From positions 3,901,399 to 3,963,398 of the forward strand of contig RPFO01000026.1 in assembly GCA_009746045.1 (NCBI GenBank): DNA of 62,000 nucleotides. Reading direction: 5' to 3'. A program made the translations under genes and the position numbers. The notes under the pieces were generated by a model. That model saw only the letters and a list, made by a program, of their open reading frames with translations, searched no databases and was not told the origin of the DNA. Below, piece after piece: positions 35,747 to 46,740 of this stretch; within the stretch, counting starts at the first letter, position 1, and each line of letters opens with the position of its first letter. This stretch comes from Mesostigma viride (taxonomy: Eukaryota; Streptophyta; Mesostigmatophyceae; Mesostigmatales; Mesostigmataceae).

Positions 35747-38695
35747 GGGGTGCTGGCATGCATAAATACGTCGGGGGGGTGCTGGCATGCATAAATACCT
35801 AGGGGGGTGCTGGCATGCATAAATACCTAGGGGGGGGTGCTGGCATGCATAAATACCTAGGGGGGGTGCTGGCATGCATAAATACCTAGGGGGGTGCTGG
35901 CATGCATAAATACCTAGGGGGGGTGCTGGCATGCATAAATACCTAGGGGGGGTGCTGGCATGCATAAATACATGTGGGGGTGCTGGCATGCATAAATACC
36001 TAGGGGGGGTGCTGGCATGCATAAATACCTAGGGGGGGTGCTGGCATGCATAAATACCGAGGGGGGGGTGCTGGCATGCATAAATACCTAGAAGGGGGGG
36101 CTGGCATGCATAAATACCTAGGGGGGGTGCTGGCAAGCATAAATACGTCGGGGGGCGTGCTGGCATGCATAAATACCTAGGGGGGTGCTGGCATGCATAA
36201 ATACCTAGGGGGGGTGCTGGCATGCATAAATACCTAGGGGGGGTGCTGGCATGCATAAATACCTAGGGGGGGTGCTGGCATGCATAAATACCTAGAGGGG
36301 GTGCTGGCATGCATAAATACCGAGGGGGGGTGCTGGCATGCATAAATACCTAGAGGGGGTGCTGGCATGCATAAATACCGAGGGGGGGTGCTGGCATGCA
36401 TAAATACCTAGGGGGGGTGCTGGCATGCATAAATACATGTGGGGGGTGCTGGCATGCATAAATACCTAGGGGGGGGTGCTGGCATGCATAAATACCGAGG
36501 GGGGTGCTGGCATGCATAAATACCGAGGGGGGATGCTGGCATGAATAAATACCTAGGGGGGGTGCTGGCATGCATAAATACCTAGGGGGGTGCTGGCATG
36601 CATAAATACCGAGGGGGGGTGCTGGCATGCATAAATACCGAGGGGGGATGCTGGCATGAATAAATACCTAGGGGGGGTGCTGGCATGCATAAATACCTAG
36701 AGGGGGGCTGGCATGCATAAATACCTAGGGGGGGTGCTGGCATGCATAAATACCGAGGGGGGTGCTGGCATGCATAAATACCTAGGGGGGGTGCTGGCAT
36801 GCATAAATACCTAGGGGGGGTGCTGGCATGCATAAATACCTAGAGGGGGTGCTGGCATGCATAAATACCTAGGGGGGGTGCTGGCATGCATAAATACCTA
36901 GGGGGGGGTGCTGGCATGCATAAATACCTAGGGGGGGTGCTGGCATGCATAAATACCTAGGGGGGGTGCTGGCATGCATAAATACCGAGGGGGGATGCTG
37001 GCATGCATAAATACCGAGGGGGGGATGCTGGCATGAATAAATACCTAGGGGGGGTGCTGGCATGCATAAATACGTCGGGGGGTGCTGGCATGCATAAATA
37101 CCTAGGGGGGGTGCTGGCATGCATAAATACCTAGGGGGGGTGCTGGCATGCATAAATACCTAGGGGGGGTGCTGGCATGCATAAATACGTCGGGTGGGGT
37201 GCTGGCATGCATAAATACCTAGGGGGGGTGCTGGCATGCATAAATACCTAGGGGGGGTGCTGGCATGCATAAATACCGAGGGGGGTGCTGGCATGCATAA
37301 ATACCTAGGGGGGGTGCTGGCATGCATAAATACCGAGGGGGGTGCTGGCATGCATAAATACCGAGGGGGGATGCTGGCATGAATAAATACCTAGGGGGGG
37401 TGCTGGCATGCATAAATACCTAGGGGGGGTGCTGGCATGCATAAATACCTAGAGGGGGTGCTGGCATGCATAAATACCGAGGGGGGGTGCTGGCATGCAT
37501 AAATACCTAGGGGGGGGGCTGGCATGCATAAATACATGTGGGGGATGCTGGCATGCATAAATACCTAGGGGGGGTGCTGGCATGCATAAATACCTAGGGG
37601 GGTGCTGGCATGCATAAATACCTAGGGGGGTGCTGGCATGCATAAATACCTAGGGGGGGTGCTGGCATGCATAAATACCTAGGGGGGGTGCTGGCATGCA
37701 TAAATACCTAGAGGGGGTGCTGGCATGCATAAATACCGAGGGGGGGTGCTGGCATGCATAAATACCTAGGGGGGGTGCTGGCATGCATAAATACCTAGGG
37801 GGGGGCTGGCATGCATAAATACCTAGGGGGGGGCTGGCATGCATAAATACCTAGGGGGGGTGCTGGCATGCATAAATACCGAGGGGGGTGCTGGCATGCA
37901 TAAATACCTAGGGGGGGTGCTGGCATGCATAAATACCGAGGGGGGTGCTGGCATGCATAAATACCGAGGGGGGGATGCTGGCATGCATAAATACCTAGGG
38001 GGGGTGCTGGCATGCATAAATACCTAGGGGGGGGCTGGCATGCATAAATACCGAGGGGGGGTGCTGGCATGCATAAATACCTAGGGGGGGGGCTGGCATG
38101 CATAAATACGTCGGGGGGGTCGCTGGCATGCATAAATACCTAGGGGGGGTGCTGGCATGCATAAATACCTAGGGGGGGTGCTGGCATGCATAAATACCTA
38201 GGGGGGGGGCTGGCATGCATAAATACCTAGGGGGGGTGCTGGCATGCATAAATACCTAGGGGGGGTGCTGGCATGCATAAATACCTAGGGGGGGGCTGGC
38301 ATGCATAAATACCAAGGGGGGGGTGCTGGCATGCATAAATACCGAGGGGGGGTGCTGGCATGCATAAATACCTAGGGGGGTGCAGGCATGCATAAATACC
38401 GAGGGGGGGTGCTGGCATGCATAAATACCTAGGGGGGGTGCTGGCATGCATAAATACCTAGGGGGGGGGCTGGCATGCATAAATACCTAGGGGGGGGCTG
38501 GCATGCATAAATACCTAGGGGGGGGCTGGCATGCATAAATACCTAGGGGGGTGCTGGCATGCATAAATACCTAGGGGGGGGGCTGGCATGCATAAATACG
38601 TCGGGGGGTCGCTGGCATGCATAAATACCTAGGGGGGTGCTGGCATGCATAAATACCTAGGGGGGGTGCTGGCATGCATAAATACCTAGGGGGGG

Positions 38696-39780
38696 GGCTG
38701 CCATTCGTACCTTTTTTTCTTTTTTTATTTTTAAGCCGGCCTGGGGCAGCGGCGGCGGGTGGACGAAAACTGATAGCATTCCCGTTCGTGCATCCCGTGA
38801 CCACCGGCCACCAAACGGAGGCACGACACCAAGGCAGATCAAGCACCAAAGGAAGCAGCAAGGACGTTGACGTTATTAACCAAGAATGGGGGTGCTGGCA
38901 TGCATCAATACCTAGGGGGGGTGCTGGCATGCATAAATACATGTGGGGGTGCTGGCATGCATAAATACCTAGGGGGGGGGCTGGCATGCATAAATACGTC
39001 GGGGGGTCGCTGGCATGCATAAATACGTCGGGTGGGGTGCTGGCATGCATAAATACCTAGGGGGGGTGCTGGCATGCATAAATACCTAGGGGGGGGTGCT
39101 GGCATGCATAAATACCGAGGGGGGGGGCTGGCATGCATAAATACCTAGGGGGGGTGCTGGCATGCATAAATACCTAGGGGGGGGCTGGCATGCATAAATA
39201 CCGAGGGGGGGTGCTGGCATGCATAAATACCTAGGGGGGGTGCTGGCATGCATAAATACGTCGGGTGGGGTGCTGGCATGCATAAATACCGAGGGGGGTG
39301 CTGGCATGCATAAATACCTAGGGGGGGGGCTGGCATGCATAAATACCTAGGGGGGGTGCTGGCATGCATAAATACCTAGGGGGGGTGCTGGCATGCATAA
39401 ATACCTAGGGGGGGGGCTGGCATGCATAAATACCGAGGGGGGGTGCTGGCATGCATAAATACCTAGGGGGGTGCAGGCATGCATAAATACCGAGGGGGGG
39501 TGCTGGCATGCATAAATACCTAGGGGGGTGCTGGCATGCATAAATACCTAGGGGGGGTGCTGGCATGCATAAATACCTAGGGGGGGGGCTGCCATTCGTA
39601 CCTTTTTTTCTTTTTTTATTTTTAAGCCGGCCTGGGGCAGCGGCGGCGGGTGGAGGAAAACTGATAGCGTTCCCGTTTGTGCATCCCGTGACCACCGGCC
39701 ACCAAACGGAGGCACGACACCAAGGCGGATCAAGCACCAAAGGAAGCAGCAAGGACGTTGACGTTATTAACCAAGAATGG
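38696..39780 (+). repeat. two type III blocks
   Basis: Blocks at 38696-38888 and 39588-39780, about 892 bp apart, both with the TTTTTAAGCCGGCC junction. They mark a different higher-order unit from the type I/II pairs. Confidence 0.9.
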
Positions 39781-40821
39781 GGGTGCTGGCATGCATAAAT
39801 ACGTCGGGTGGGGTGCTGGCATGCATAAATACCTAGGGGGGGTCGCTGGCATGCATTAATACGTCGGGTGGGGTGCTGGCATGCATAAATACCGAGGGGG
39901 GGTGCTGGCATGCATAAATACATGTGGGGGGTGCTGGCATGCATAAATACCGAGGGGGGGTGCTGGCATGGATTAATACGTCGGGGGGGTGCTGGCATGC
40001 ATAAATACCGAGGGGGGGTGCTGGCATGCATAAATACATGTGGGGGGTGCTGGCATGCATAAATACGTCGGGGGGGTGCTGGCATGCATAAATACCTAGG
40101 GGGGGTGCTGGCATGCATAAATACCTAGGGTGGGGTGCTGGCATGCATAAATACCGAGGGGGGGTGCTGGCATGCATAAATACCGAGGGGGGGTGCTGGC
40201 ATGCATAAATACCTAGGGGGGGTGCTGGCATGCATAAATACCTAGGGTGGGGTGCTGGCATGCATAAATACCTAGGGGGGGTCGCTGGCATGCATTAATA
40301 CGTCGGGTGGGGTGCTGGCATGCATAAATACCGAGGGGGGGTGCTGGCATGCATAAATACATGTGGGGGGTGCTGGCATGCATAAATACCGAGGGGGGGT
40401 GCTGGCATGGATTAATACGTCGGGGGGGTGCTGGCATGCATAAATACCGAGGGGGGGTGCTGGCATGCATAAATACATGTGGGGGGTGCTGGCATGCATA
40501 AATACGTCGGGGGGGTGCTGGCATGCATAAATACCTAGGGGGGGTGCTGGCATGCATAAATACCTAGGGTGGGGTGCTGGCATGCATAAATACCGAGGGG
40601 GGGTGCTGGCATGCATAAATACCTAGGGGGGGTGCTGGCATGCATAAATACCTAGGGGGGGTGCTGGCATGCATAAATACCTAGGGTGGGGTGCTGGCAT
40701 GCATAAATACCGAGGGGGGGTGCTGGCATGCATAAATACCTAGGGGGGGTGCTGGCATGCATGAAAAAAGGTGGTGGGGTGCTGGCATGCATAAATACAT
40801 GTGGTGTGGTGCCGCCATGCA

Positions 40822-41259
40822 TAAATACATGTGCCAGCAAACCTGACCTGCAAGGGAGCGAGAAAACCAAGAAAAAAAGCACGCAACACACCACGCGTCG
40901 TACCTTTTTATAGATGTTTCTTTTTTTTTATGGGGCCGGCCGGGGGCGGCGGTGCCGGCAAAAATGAAGCTAGTGACACCGCGCAGATGACGCCGTGAAC
41001 ATGTCGCGTTGTACCGTAGAAGATACGAACAAAAAACAAAACACGAAAAAAGAGAGGCGGACCGCATATGACAGGGACGAAAAAAAGTCAGACACACAGC
41101 CTGTGTTATCTGGCATGCATAAATACATGTGGTGTGGTGCCGGCATGCATAAATACATGTGCCAGCAAACCTGAGCTGCAAGGGAGCGAGAAAACCAAGA
41201 AAAAAAGCACGCAACACACCACGCGTCGTACCTTTTTATAGATGTTTCTTTTTTTTTAT
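40822..41259 (+). repeat. array-edge direct duplication
   Basis: A ~112-bp phrase from ACATGTGCCAGCAAACCTGA to ATAGATGTTTCTTTTT is present at 40822-40931 and 41147-41259. Between them and after the second (41265-41420) are degenerate copies of the ~200-bp block, including CACGACACCAAGGCAGATC. This is the decayed right edge of the satellite. Confidence 0.85.
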
Positions 41260-41420
41260 CCTTGTCCTTCGGGGGCAGCGGCGGCGGGTGGAAGAAAACT
41301 GATAGCGTTGTTGTGCATCCCGTGACCACCGGCCACCAAACGGAGGCACGACACCAAGGCAGATCAAGCACCAAAGGAAGCAGCAAAACATCAACGTTAG
41401 TAACCAAGAATGGGAGCCGG

Positions 41421-41985
41421 GGGAAAGATCATACGGCGCTGCCATGGCAAGAAAACCCAGCAACCCAGCAACGCAGCTATGGCGCAACCCAGAAACGAAA
41501 ACATTTGCGACAGCCTGCTTCAATAATGCTTGGATTCACACAAATGAACAAGTGGGGCTTACCAATCCAATCGATGGTCTCGGCTTGCTCGCAAATCCCT
41601 GCAACCAAACGAGAACCGACAAAAACACTTACACTCCCCCGTCAGCGACCGGCACCACGACACCAAAAAAGCGACGAAATTATCTATCTCACACTCCCCC
41701 GTCATCGAGCTGCTTGTGGACAACTATCTGTCAAAAGCATCCATGTACATACACCGCCATTGCTCACCTCTTTTCACACTCTTCGGCTGCACACAATGGC
41801 GTTGCTCAGTCGAATATGGCTGTCGGGTTGCTAATATCGTTGTCACTTTCGGCCGATGTCGCGAATACCCGCCGTTGATGCTCGGGTGCAAGGTGCATCC
41901 ACGGTGTCGGTCTTCCAGGAGGGCTGGAAAGCGCCAACGCAGCACCTGCAATTCAAATTCCCTGGTGCTGGTATGCCGACGCGCA
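41421..41985. other. intergenic, no gene seen
   Basis: No convincing ORF. The phrase CACACTCCCCCGTCA occurs twice (about 41629 and 41689). Confidence 0.5.
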
Positions 41986-41989
41986 AATG

Positions 41990-42215
41990 GAATGGCGCGG
42001 CGCCTAAAAGGCGCCGCGCGCGGGAAAAAAATTTACGCGCCAAACGATATGGCGCGGCGCCGGGACGGCGCCGCGCTGAAAAATACTTGCAGTCGCAACT
42101 GTGACGTGGCGCTGCAGACCACACGGTAGGGAATTCGCAGCGCCATATATGGCGCCACGCCGACTCCTGACGCCGTGTGGCGCCACATGGACGCGGCGCT
42201 GCACACAGCTCGAGC
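41990..42215. repeat. cluster of GGCGCC hairpins
   Basis: Perfect stem-loops: GCGCGGCGCC - TAAAA - GGCGCCGCGC at about 41995-42019, and GCGCGGCGCC - GGGAC - GGCGCCGCGC at about 42052-42077. Looser inverted GGCGCC/GCGCCA motifs follow to 42205. They are unlike either short palindrome family. A TATA-like CGTATATAAGCAG follows at 42298. Confidence 0.8.
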
Positions 42216-42384
42216 CCATTTTTTCACATTCCTGCTACCTGATTGGACGCCTGGCGGAGGAAGCTTTTCACGGCGCGACGCCGAGGGGCTTCAAAAACGT
42301 ATATAAGCAGGCAAAATTTCTCCGAAATTTAATGAACGAGCGCGACGCGGAGACCATGCTAGTGTGCGGAACTGGTGAACCACA

Positions 42385-42475
42385 CCGGTACGGGACAGAT
42401 TCTTGGCTGATCCTCGTAGTACCTCGTGAACACGTCTAGTAGGCCCGGGTTCAACTCCCGTCGTAACATTTTTTT
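42385..42475 (+). ncRNA. tRNA-like element with oligo-T end
   Basis: Contains TTGGCTGATCCTCGTAGTACC (A-box-like) and CCCGGGTTCAACTCCCG (B-box/T-arm), followed by TCGTAACA and nine T residues. The 5' acceptor strand is not found. This is similar in plan to the element at 23389-23515. Likely a tRNA relic or SINE head. Confidence 0.3.
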
Positions 42476-42479
42476 TTGG

Positions 42480-42964
42480 GTTGGTGTGGCAAGCCTATAA
42501 AGCAATCCGCAAACCACTACACGGCTGGTAAGATTTAATATAATTAGCAACCTAATAGCTATATCAAAAATGTTTATGGGCATGGAAATTTTTAATATGT
42601 TGATATTAGACTGCAATGAAACGAATATGCAACCTGCCCCCCTATGTTTAATACAATTATTATTATTATTTGTGGCATGAATATAATAATTGTGTGAAAT
42701 ACAATGCTATGTGCAATATATTGCTGGTATGCCATGCAATTGTAACCAACAGGTGCAAGACCAAAAGGCGTCTTCAGGGCCCACCTGCTGCGAACAAGAG
42801 CTATGGCGGCAAGAGGTGCGTGCAGGGTTACGGATTTACGGGGTTGTTGACCACCAAATTTGTTGTTACGTGTGTTATGGAAACATTTCAGTCGAATTTC
42901 TGGGTTCCAACGGTCGTTAAGGTTATAAAAAGTGCGTTGGGATTCGGAAATTCACATCCTGGCG
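42480..42964. other. AT-rich intergenic, no gene seen
   Basis: AT-rich DNA with ATTATTATTATT and no convincing ORF. A mutated 14-bp palindrome (CCAACGGTCGTTAA) sits near 42907. Confidence 0.5.
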
Positions 42965-43530
42965 TGTAAAAAATGCAGGTGTTGGCGAGTTTTCGGCCCG
43001 CTTTCAGGGGTCCAACGGCCGTTGGGTGTCTAAAATGCATGCGTTAGCGTGTTTCCGGCCCGCTTTCAGGGGCCCAACGGCCGTTGGACGTCGAAAATGC
43101 ATGTGTTGGCGTGTTTTCGGCCCGCTTTCAGGGGTCCAACGGCCGTTGGGTGTCGAAAATGCATGTAAAGGGCGTGTTTCAGGCCCACTTTCAGGGGTCC
43201 AACGGCCGTTGGGTGTAGAAAATGCATGTGTTGGCGTGTTTTCGGCCCGCTTTCAGGGGTCCAACGGCCGTTGGGTGTCGAAAATGCATGTGTTGGCGTG
43301 TTTCAGGCCCACTTTCAGGGGTCCAACGGCCGTTGGGTGTCGAAAATGCATGTGTTGGCGTGTTTTCGGCCCGCTTTCTGGGGTCCAACGGCCGTTGGGT
43401 GTCGAAAATGCATGTGTTGGCGTGTTTCAGGCCCACTTTCGGGGGTCCAACGGCCGTTGGGTGTCGAAAATGCATGTGTTGGCGTGTTTCAGGCGTACTT
43501 TCAGGGGTCCAACGGCCGTTGGGACCTACA
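42965..43530 (+). repeat. 62-bp array carrying the 14-bp palindrome
   Basis: Nine tandem units of about 62 bp, each ending in CCAACGGCCGTTGG (43012, 43074, 43136, 43199, 43261, 43323, 43385, 43447, 43509). The unit also has AAAATGCATGTGTTGGCG and a CGGCCCGCTTTCAGGGG phrase. The array ends 60 bp before the transposase-like ORF. The apparent ORFs repeat one phrase and are not genes. Confidence 0.95.
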
Positions 43531-44762
43531 AATTGGGTAATTGTTGGAAAGCAATAATTTGATAAAAAGTCAAAACTTCGTCTGGATTCTGTATGCGCGC
43601 GGATGCAGGTGAAGCGCACAACAAAGACCTAAGTCTCAAGTACGTCGAGATCAAGGGCAACCAACTTGCCCTCGACATGGCCAGCGCAATGGAATACTTG
43701 CTGAAGGACAACAATCACAAGACTGAAAACACGAAAACTGCAGTAGGCTTGAGGGCGCTTGAGCGGCTGCCAGGTGCGGTTGTGAAGGTTATGGGGAAAC
43801 AGTACCGCCCTGCGCTGAAAAGAAAGGCGTCGGAGTCCTTCGCTCAGGAGGTTGTCGCTAATATCGTGCAAGGTTTCCAGGAATTGGGCAAGTCGGATGA
43901 GCACAGGAACGCGAAGTGCGCTGTGCTGTCAATGTGCTTGGGAAAGGACGGCATGAACAATCAAGGGCATTGCACTCTCGCGCGGCTGCTTCACGTCACG
44001 CCCAAGGATATCCAGACCGCAAGGGGAATGAGGATGGGGGGCGACCTTCCCGCCCTGAAGGCGCCCCCTCGTGCTTTACGGTCGGACAAGTTTCCGGAGG
44101 AGGTCAAAGACATCGTCGGGAGTTACTGGTTGTCAGACCTAAACACGAGGGCGTCTCCCAACCATAAGGACGTGGTCAATGAGTTCGAAAGGAAGGGAAA
44201 CGCCAGGATCCTCATTTCCTCCCAGGGCGGAAGGTACTATTTGGACTCGCTTGAAACGATTTACAAGCGGTTCTGTTCTGACGCGTCGCCGTACAAGGGA
44301 GGTATCGTGACGACTGCGGACGGGACAAGGTACAAGGTGGGGTACACGAAGTTCGTGGAGTTCATGCCCAAGTGCGTAAAGGGCGTGTGGAAGGACCGGG
44401 ACTTGTGCGCATGCGAAAAGCACGTCGTCTTCGAGTCTCTGCTCTCTGCCTTCGCCAAAGGCGTCAAGGAGTTGAAGAGCACGCTGGAGATCGAGGAGAG
44501 GGAGGGTATCCCTTCCGTGCCTGACAATGCCCATGATTTCGTTCGACGTTTCACCTGCCACAGGGCTGAGAGGGGGGAGGGGGGCAAGGAGGGGGGAGGA
44601 CGGGCGGCCCGTTCGTTAACGTCCCAATGAACTGCTTGGAAGGGACGTGCAACGAGTGTGGGATTTCCGAGTTCATCGTGACGGACCAGATGAAGGGGTG
44701 GACAAAGAAGTACACGTGGTTCGACTTCATAAAGGAGGGCACAGCGCCCCGTGGGACGGTAA

Positions 44763-44998
44763 GCATGTATATTTGCATCGTTGAATATATATATGTAGAC
44801 TTTCATACTTCCAACGGCCGTTGGCGTTGGGAAATTCCCAGCTGCTGACTTCCATTCTTCGGTCAATCCATGGTGCGCGGGCATGTATATTTGCATCGTT
44901 GAATATATATATGTAGACTTTCATACTTCCAACGGCCGTTGGCGTTGGGAAATTCCCAGCTGCTGACTTCCATTCTTCGGTCAATCCATGGTGCGCGG
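44763..44998 (+). repeat. 118-bp tandem duplication in intron 1
   Basis: Two near-identical 118-bp units start at 44763 and 44881, each holding one CCAACGGCCGTTGG (44811, 44929). Together they fill almost the whole intron between exons 1 and 2 (44759-45014). Confidence 0.95.
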
Positions 44999-45770
44999 GT
45001 GTGTTGTGTTGCAGGAGGAGGATGTGGCGCCGCAAATGAACCTGCAGCAAAAACTCATCAAGTCAACCCTCTCGGAGCTCCATGAACTCATTACGGCGCG
45101 CTTCCCGGAATTCGCCATTCACGTCCATACATGGGCCTGGCAGCACCACGCTTACAAGGAGTGCATTGACGTGATGCCGCTGGGAACGGTGGTGGTCCTG
45201 ATGGACTACTCGGAGAACTATTCGGACCACCTGCAGAAACAGTTGCAGGCGCAGTACTGGTACCCAAGTAGTTACGTCCTGATGCCGGTGATCGTGATGT
45301 ACCGTGATCCCGTATCGCTGGAAATCAAAAGGGTGAAGCACGATTACATGGGGAAGGACGTACCGAGGAATGCCCAGACCCTGGAGTTCGTGATGAAGAA
45401 TACCCTTAACGTGCTGAGGGAGGAGGGGGTGGAGGTGAGGAACTGGATCAGTTGGTCCGACAACTGTAAGGAGCAGTTCCAATCCCGGTATGTGTTGGCG
45501 ATGGCTGCGGACCTGCTCGAGGCCGACCCCGACTTGGAATCATTGGAGTGGAACTACTCGTGTGCAGGACATGGGAAGGGGGAGTCGGACGGGGAGGGGG
45601 GGACGGTCAAAAGCATCCTCAAAAGAGCGCAGATGCAGGAGGACAATCGGAACCTGAATACGGTGGAGGCACTGGTGGCCTACCTGAACCGGGATTGGAG
45701 AACCGGCAAAGACTCGAGTCGACCATCGGCACAATCGGACGTGGTTCGACGGGCATTTCTTCTCGATAAC

Positions 45771-46072
45771 GTAAGTAAAGACAGTTGCTTTCTGGTGGTC
45801 AAGTGCAGTTCTATAATTTGTCTCTGGTTACACTTTACAGAGGACAGCTTCCTTGATGCAGTTTGAAGTTTCATAAGGCCAACGGCCGTTGGAGCTGGAA
45901 AATCGTATAATTGTTGAGTGCCAACGGCCGTTGGAGTTGAGAAATGTACTTATATAAAGTTTCCAAGGGCCAACGGCCGTTGGAGTTGGGAAATCTTATA
46001 ATTGTTGAGTGCCAACGGCCGTTGGAGTTGGGAAATGTGCTGTGATGTTGTTTCATGGATTTACAATTGCAG
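45771..46072 (+). repeat. intron 2 with four 14-bp palindromes
   Basis: Donor GTAAGT, acceptor ACAATTGCAG. CCAACGGCCGTTGG lies at 45879, 45921, 45970 and 46012, in two ~91-bp tandem units with AATTGTTGAGTG between the members of each pair. Confidence 0.88.
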
Positions 46073-46740
46073 ATTCTCACGTCCGGTAAGGAGCGAGGCC
46101 CGATCCGAGATATCTCCACGGCACACCAGTGGCGACTGGACAAAAAGGGCGAGCGGGTCGAGGTGGTAAAGCTCAGGCGTTTTTCATGCTTCAGTTGTGC
46201 GGAGTGCCGAGAGGGCAAGTGGACGACATGCCCAAACGATTGGAGCAGCTCGTCGTGGACTGTAAAACTCCAGGCGAGTAAGTCGCGGAACCCCACGCGA
46301 TATCCGGGAACCCGCCTGAACCACGTTCAAACGGCAAGAAACGAGTTGGGGCGTGGTTTGCAGGAGGGGGAGGCCGTCGCAGTCGCATCTGAGAGGGGGC
46401 ACAAGGACCATGTGCCCGACCACCCGTACTGGTTGGCGAAAGTTGTTCGAGTCGCCCACCAACTCGACAAGGATGAGTGTTTAAACAAACATACAGGGGG
46501 GGGGGCGAGGTTTTTAAGAAAGGCAACTGGGTAATGTACGTAAAATACTTCGAGAGGTGCTCCTCCTCCGGATCGGACGCCCGACGCTTCTTCTGGAACC
46601 CAGACGACCGAGAACCCTTAACTGCAATCGTGTGCTACCTGAGCGTCGCAAAGGTCACGAAGGGCAAGTGGGAAGGACATCCGGACAACACGCGACAGGG
46701 CTGGTTCACAATTGCGAAGAAGGTGGACGCCGAAATTACG

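Larger units (their letters stand above)
29651..40790 (+). repeat. 30-bp satellite, right arm
   Basis: Continuation of the array at 5516-10016 in the same orientation and with the same variants. It is interrupted by seven ~200-bp blocks. Between 39,840 and 40,690 a larger unit of about 439 bp is duplicated in tandem (marked by GCATGCATTAATACGTCGGG at 39852 and 40291). Monomers decay after about 40,770. Confidence 0.97.
43593..46740 (+). pseudogene. DDE-transposase-like gene, frame-disrupted (outer)
   Basis: Paralogue of the gene at 24221, with three exons: 43593-44758, 45015-45770 and 46073-46740 (donors GTAAGC and GTAAGT). Matching motifs: VGYTKFVEFMPKC..LCACEKH in exon 1; MDYSENY, WSDNCKEQFQSRY and HGKGESDGEGG in exon 2; FSCFSCAECREGKWTTC in exon 3. 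The frame breaks at G runs around 44572-44596 and again at 46496-46505. Beyond each break the other frame continues the same homology (CNECGIS; NWVMYVKYFERC). These are real decay or homopolymer errors. A GTACGT at 46741 could start another intron; otherwise the frame stops at 46824. The true N-terminus may be in an exon upstream of the palindrome array. Confidence 0.68.

Noticed and set aside
43026-43562. ORFs of 100-178 residues across the 62-bp array
   Set aside because: They repeat one phrase per unit and overlap in several frames.
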